64,000 bases of DNA, taken from assembly GCA_001972305.1 (NCBI GenBank), contig BDDD01000552.1, forward strand, positions 214,458 through 278,457, given 5' to 3'. A program made the position numbers and the translations under genes. Under the pieces are notes generated by a model. The model was not told the DNA's origin, did no database searches, and saw only the letters and a list, made by a program, of their open reading frames with translations. Of the stretch, positions 60,594-64,000 are shown piece by piece. The first letter of the stretch is position 1. Each line of letters begins with the position of its first letter. Source of the stretch: Cephalotus follicularis (lineage: Eukaryota; Streptophyta; Magnoliopsida; Oxalidales; Cephalotaceae).

Positions 60594-63452
60594 TGTAACG
60601 CCCCAGATCCAAGTCCACTTTATGGTCAAAGCGAGCCTCGAGAATCCGGTGTGTTACGTGGGGGTGAAACATTAACCATCCATCAAATCATTCAATCATT
60701 TAATGATCCATGTCATATCATACTCAAAATGTTTATCACTTCACAACATACATATTACAGGATCTAATTCATGCTATTCAATAATCATTTCATCAATTAC
60801 GATATATCATGTTAATAGCTTTATAGGATACCTTTACAAATTTTAACACCCAACCTTAGAGTCATCATAATTATCATGATTACAATCCTTTTCTGGTGCC
60901 TTACGTCTACACATAACTGGACTTATTGCATTTCACAGCCGAAGTATAGACTTATACATCATAAAACAGTCATACTCATTTCTCACATTTACAATTAACT
61001 TCTCATACTCTCAAGTATGTTCAATAACTTTGGATATCATCATCTTACTTCAAAACATCATAAACTATAGTATTCATTTCCGTACATTAACATCTATACA
61101 TCATCTATCATAAAACATTACGCAGCGGAAAACATTAACGTACGACATTAAAACAAAACTTCATAGCATAACATACTTCCTTTCCGATAATTCGTTTACA
61201 AAGTTTCTTTAAAGCTCGCAATTCGACGTTCGACGTTTCCTGGAAATTCATTTAAAAACAAGACATTGAAAGGAGTGAGCTCAAATAGCCGAGTAAGGAT
61301 CATAGTCGTAAAACGTCATTGAAATCCATTGTTTTTGATAATCTTTATCAACCGTTTCCAATCCTATATTTCAAAACACCATTGAAAATCATCTTCTAGT
61401 TTTACATGACTGGCACCTTTCACTGTCAAAATTCATTGTTTCTGATAATTTTCATAAAGTTAGAATATTTCCAAAATCATACATTTTCTGGTATATAACC
61501 CAGCCATACTTGAGAACGTCATTAAAATCATTTTCTGGTATATTTTGTAAAACCAGAACATTTCACATTCATTTTCTTTTTCTGATCATATCACACGAAT
61601 CAGAACATTTCATAAAAACTGAAAAGCCATAAAACCTTAATGAACCCTTTCACACCTCTTCACCGGGGTACGGTGCACTGCCTGATTACTATCCTTACAT
61701 CACATTCATGTCCGTGAGCACTCTTGGCTCCATTAACATTAATCCATCTTGGATTCATTCCCCTTGGATCGCAATCCAAGGGTGGTTCATTCTCATAAAT
61801 TCATATAATAAAATATTTATCAATACTTTGAGTGATAAGGTCAAAGCATTCATAAACAACATCGTATAACATTTCTTTCACAATTCATAATCATTTCTCT
61901 TCATTTGAGTAATTAACTCAAATGCATTCGTAAAATCATTTCATAAAACATTTATAAAACAGCCTTGCACAACCATTCTAAAACTGATTTTTTTGTATAT
62001 ACGTAGTATTTTCCAGAGAAAACATAAAACATAAAAGTTAAAGTAGACATTTCAACGATTTCAGAAAGGTAAGGTTCATAATTTTTTGGTTGAGAAACCA
62101 AGCTACAGTGAATTTTTAATGCTGCGGGTCCCATATGATAAATAGTACAGGAACAGTAATCTTAATCATAAATTTTCATCGAGAATTCGACAGAATTTCG
62201 AGATAAATAAAAGATAACAGTTAAAGAAGACATATTGAAGTTTCCAAAACATTCAACCATTCAAAATTTTGTCAAGAAACGAATATGTTATGAGTAAAAG
62301 AAGTTGGCGCATAATCTAGAATTAAAACAGTACCCGAGCAGTAATTTAAAACTTGGATTCTCGTCAACAAATCCAAAGAATTCTGGAACATTCAAAACAT
62401 AACAGTTAAAGAGGACATCCTAAAGTTTCCAAAATCTTAAGCCATTCACAAATCCATCAAGAAACGAGCAAGATATGAATAAAACTATATGCTACATCAT
62501 TTGTAAGTAAAACAGAGGAAAAACTTGTCATGAAAGAGTTTGATTTTCCTCACCTTGCCTTAATCTCCTCCTCTCCTTCTCTCCCATGAATTCTCCTCTC
62601 CAAACTCAGCAGAAAACAACCCCTTACCAGCTAAGAATACACACATATATAAAGAGAGAGAGAAACTTGGAGGCCAAGATTTGCATGGTGAGTCACTAGG
62701 CCACCTTGCCTCTAAGTGATGCCACCCATCTGGTTTTGTCTCCTTAGTTGCCCATGTGTTTAATTCCCTCCATCCAAAAGATGACACATGTCCCCTTTCT
62801 CTCAAAATATCATAAGTCTTCACTCTTTTGCTTGACATGTGTCCCTTAATCCATATAATTCATTCACAACGAGACAAAACGTTAACTTCTGCAACTGATC
62901 GGTAGTCCAAAGCATCGCCGTTCATGATTTGGTCATGGGTTTCTCGACTGATACGCAGGTCTAAGCGCTGACACTTGAAATGGAAGCATCGTCGCTTACG
63001 TGTCTTTTCCAAAGTCAACATTACATTGGTTCTTAAAGTGTCGTCGTTGAACTTGAAGCGCTGATGCTTGTATTCAAAGCGTCGCCGCTTTCACTGAAGC
63101 GTCGTCGGTTGGGAGAGGTTAGTCCAACTTGAAAACCCCCTGTTTTCAACCGGCGTTAGAAGAGGTCTAGGCGTCGTTGGTTGCTACCTAAGTGTCGTCG
63201 CTTATATGGAACCGTCGGCGCTTAAGCCCATTGTCTTGGCGTTCAGGAATCCATCCAGTCTACTCTTAAAACATCCATTCGACTCTTGAGGGTATCCGTT
63301 GTTGCTCTAAGCAAGACCATCGACGTTCAATCATTGACAGTCGATGCTTTACATTATACTGTCGATGCTTTATCCCTTGAAAGCGATTCAACAGCATACA
63401 CGATACCAAACACATAAAACATGATGCAAGATGAGATATCATGAAACCAACA
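60594..63452 (-). mobile_element. 5' LTR of family D element, cut by LTR J
   Basis: Colinear with 54344 to about 57175. At 63452 the match stops at a TGTAATACCC start, so about 70 bp of the LTR (57176-57247 in the sister) lie beyond the inserted element, outside the window. It contains the hairpin (61761-61782), a TATA-like run near 62650 (minus TTTATATATG) and the motif array 62907-63385. Confidence 0.85.
62907..63385. repeat. AAGCGTCGCCGCTT-type motif array (family D, 5' LTR)
   Basis: Matches 56624-57115 unit by unit. Several units that are decayed there are better here (GCGTCGTTGG, GTGTCGTCGCTT, CTGTCGATGCTT). Units in the two LTRs differ mainly by C/T and G/A changes. Confidence 0.82.
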
Positions 63453-64000
63453 TGTAATACCCTGTTCGTTCATAAATGTATTTTTATGGGTTCGTAAATA
63501 TATTTTACGAATTTTATCTGTGTTTTCGAGCTTTTAATTTTGTTTAATTTTAAAAGTTCGGTTTCCCTCCTATTCGGGTTTATGTGAATTGTGCTGTCCG
63601 ATTTCTGGTCCGAAATTTGGGTACGTTATGCTATGTTGGGTTTTATTTATTTTATTTTAATCCAAAATAATTTTATTAAAAACAAATTATTATTCTTTTA
63701 TTTTAATATTCCTTATTTTCCTTTTTCATTATTAATTCATTTCATTATTATTTCTTTAATTTCCTCTTTCCTATTTTACCATTTTCTTCTTCTTTTCTCC
63801 TACTTCCTTCCACCTTCTTCTTCCTTTCCAGCAGATTCCTTCTTCCTACCAACTATTCCCCATGTTAATTCCTTCCTTTTCTCATTTCATAATCCAGAAA
63901 AGTTCCCCCTTTCTTCCCTTTTGTCAAATCTTGTCTCCTCCTTTCTCCTTTATTGAGTGTCATTGCCATTTTATATGATACACCCATCATTCTTGCAAGC
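63453..64000 (+). mobile_element. Start of another LTR (J), running off the window
   Basis: TGTAATACCCTG begins exactly where LTR D is interrupted. The preceding CAACA (63448-63452) would be the target-site copy. The right part is a pyrimidine-rich, AT-rich stretch (63700-63960). The long reading frame there codes a Phe/Leu/Ser-rich string and is a composition effect. Confidence 0.65.

Noticed and set aside
63591-63956. 121-codon frame that looks like a membrane protein
   Set aside because: It is a pyrimidine-rich tract in an LTR; the Phe/Leu/Ser-rich translation follows from base composition.
1-64000. Host protein-coding genes or tRNA/rRNA genes
   Set aside because: No exon-like frames with known plant domains and no RNA-gene signatures were visible on either strand; every strong protein match is to gag, pol or a transposon-type protein.

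Overview
This window is nuclear repetitive DNA from a flowering plant, probably a eudicot with a large, retrotransposon-rich genome. I found no intact host gene, tRNA, rRNA or CRISPR. Nearly every stretch that can be assigned is an LTR retrotransposon or a piece of one. Long terminal repeats (1-2.9 kb) dominate, and the few coding remnants (gag, protease, RT, RNase H, integrase) all carry stops, frameshifts or truncations. The species cannot be named from this sequence.

Layout: (1) 316-7558 is a minus-strand gag-only gypsy-type element (TR-GAG-like) with 2.7-kb LTRs in the order internal-LTR-internal-LTR. (2) 8095-16722 is a minus-strand Tekay/Del-like chromovirus (family A) with TSD GTGTG; its pol lies in one frame with 8 stops, and a deletion has removed its gag. 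(3) 16728-31018 is non-coding retroelement sequence (family K, with PBS and LTR) holding a three-level nest: solo LTR F (23204-25892) in copia-like element E (20816-27564, TSD GACTC) in solo LTR C (20100-29349, TSD GTGTC). (4) 31019-32933 is a copia gag remnant with its LTR (family G). (5) 34339-42023 is the start of an LTR H holding a plus-strand family A copy (5' LTR, PBS, gag-pro-RT), itself broken by solo LTR B (TSD CAGCC). (6) 42024-47143 is a patchwork of a second C fragment, a possible Athila-type LTR scrap, a truncated B LTR and an Athila-lineage RT-RNase H-integrase remnant (minus). (7) 47144-53649 is a second copy of the G-flank-H-A block, here with complete solo LTRs H (TSD GTTGG) and A (TSD GTATG). 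(8) 54344-63452 is a decayed minus-strand chromovirus-like element (family D), broken at its right end by another LTR (J) that runs off the window.

No genes work together as a living pathway; what the sequence records is order of events. Nesting gives relative ages: C before E before F, H before A before B, D before J. Two sets of shared insertion sites (A in H at GTATG; E in C at GACTC) show that pieces of this region were copied by recombination rather than by transposition.

The signal I would examine first is that LTRs of seven families, both gypsy- and copia-type, carry clusters of short dyad-symmetric motifs that mostly centre on GTCGAC or a one-step variant. Each family has its own version of the flanking bases. 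No standard feature type explains them.
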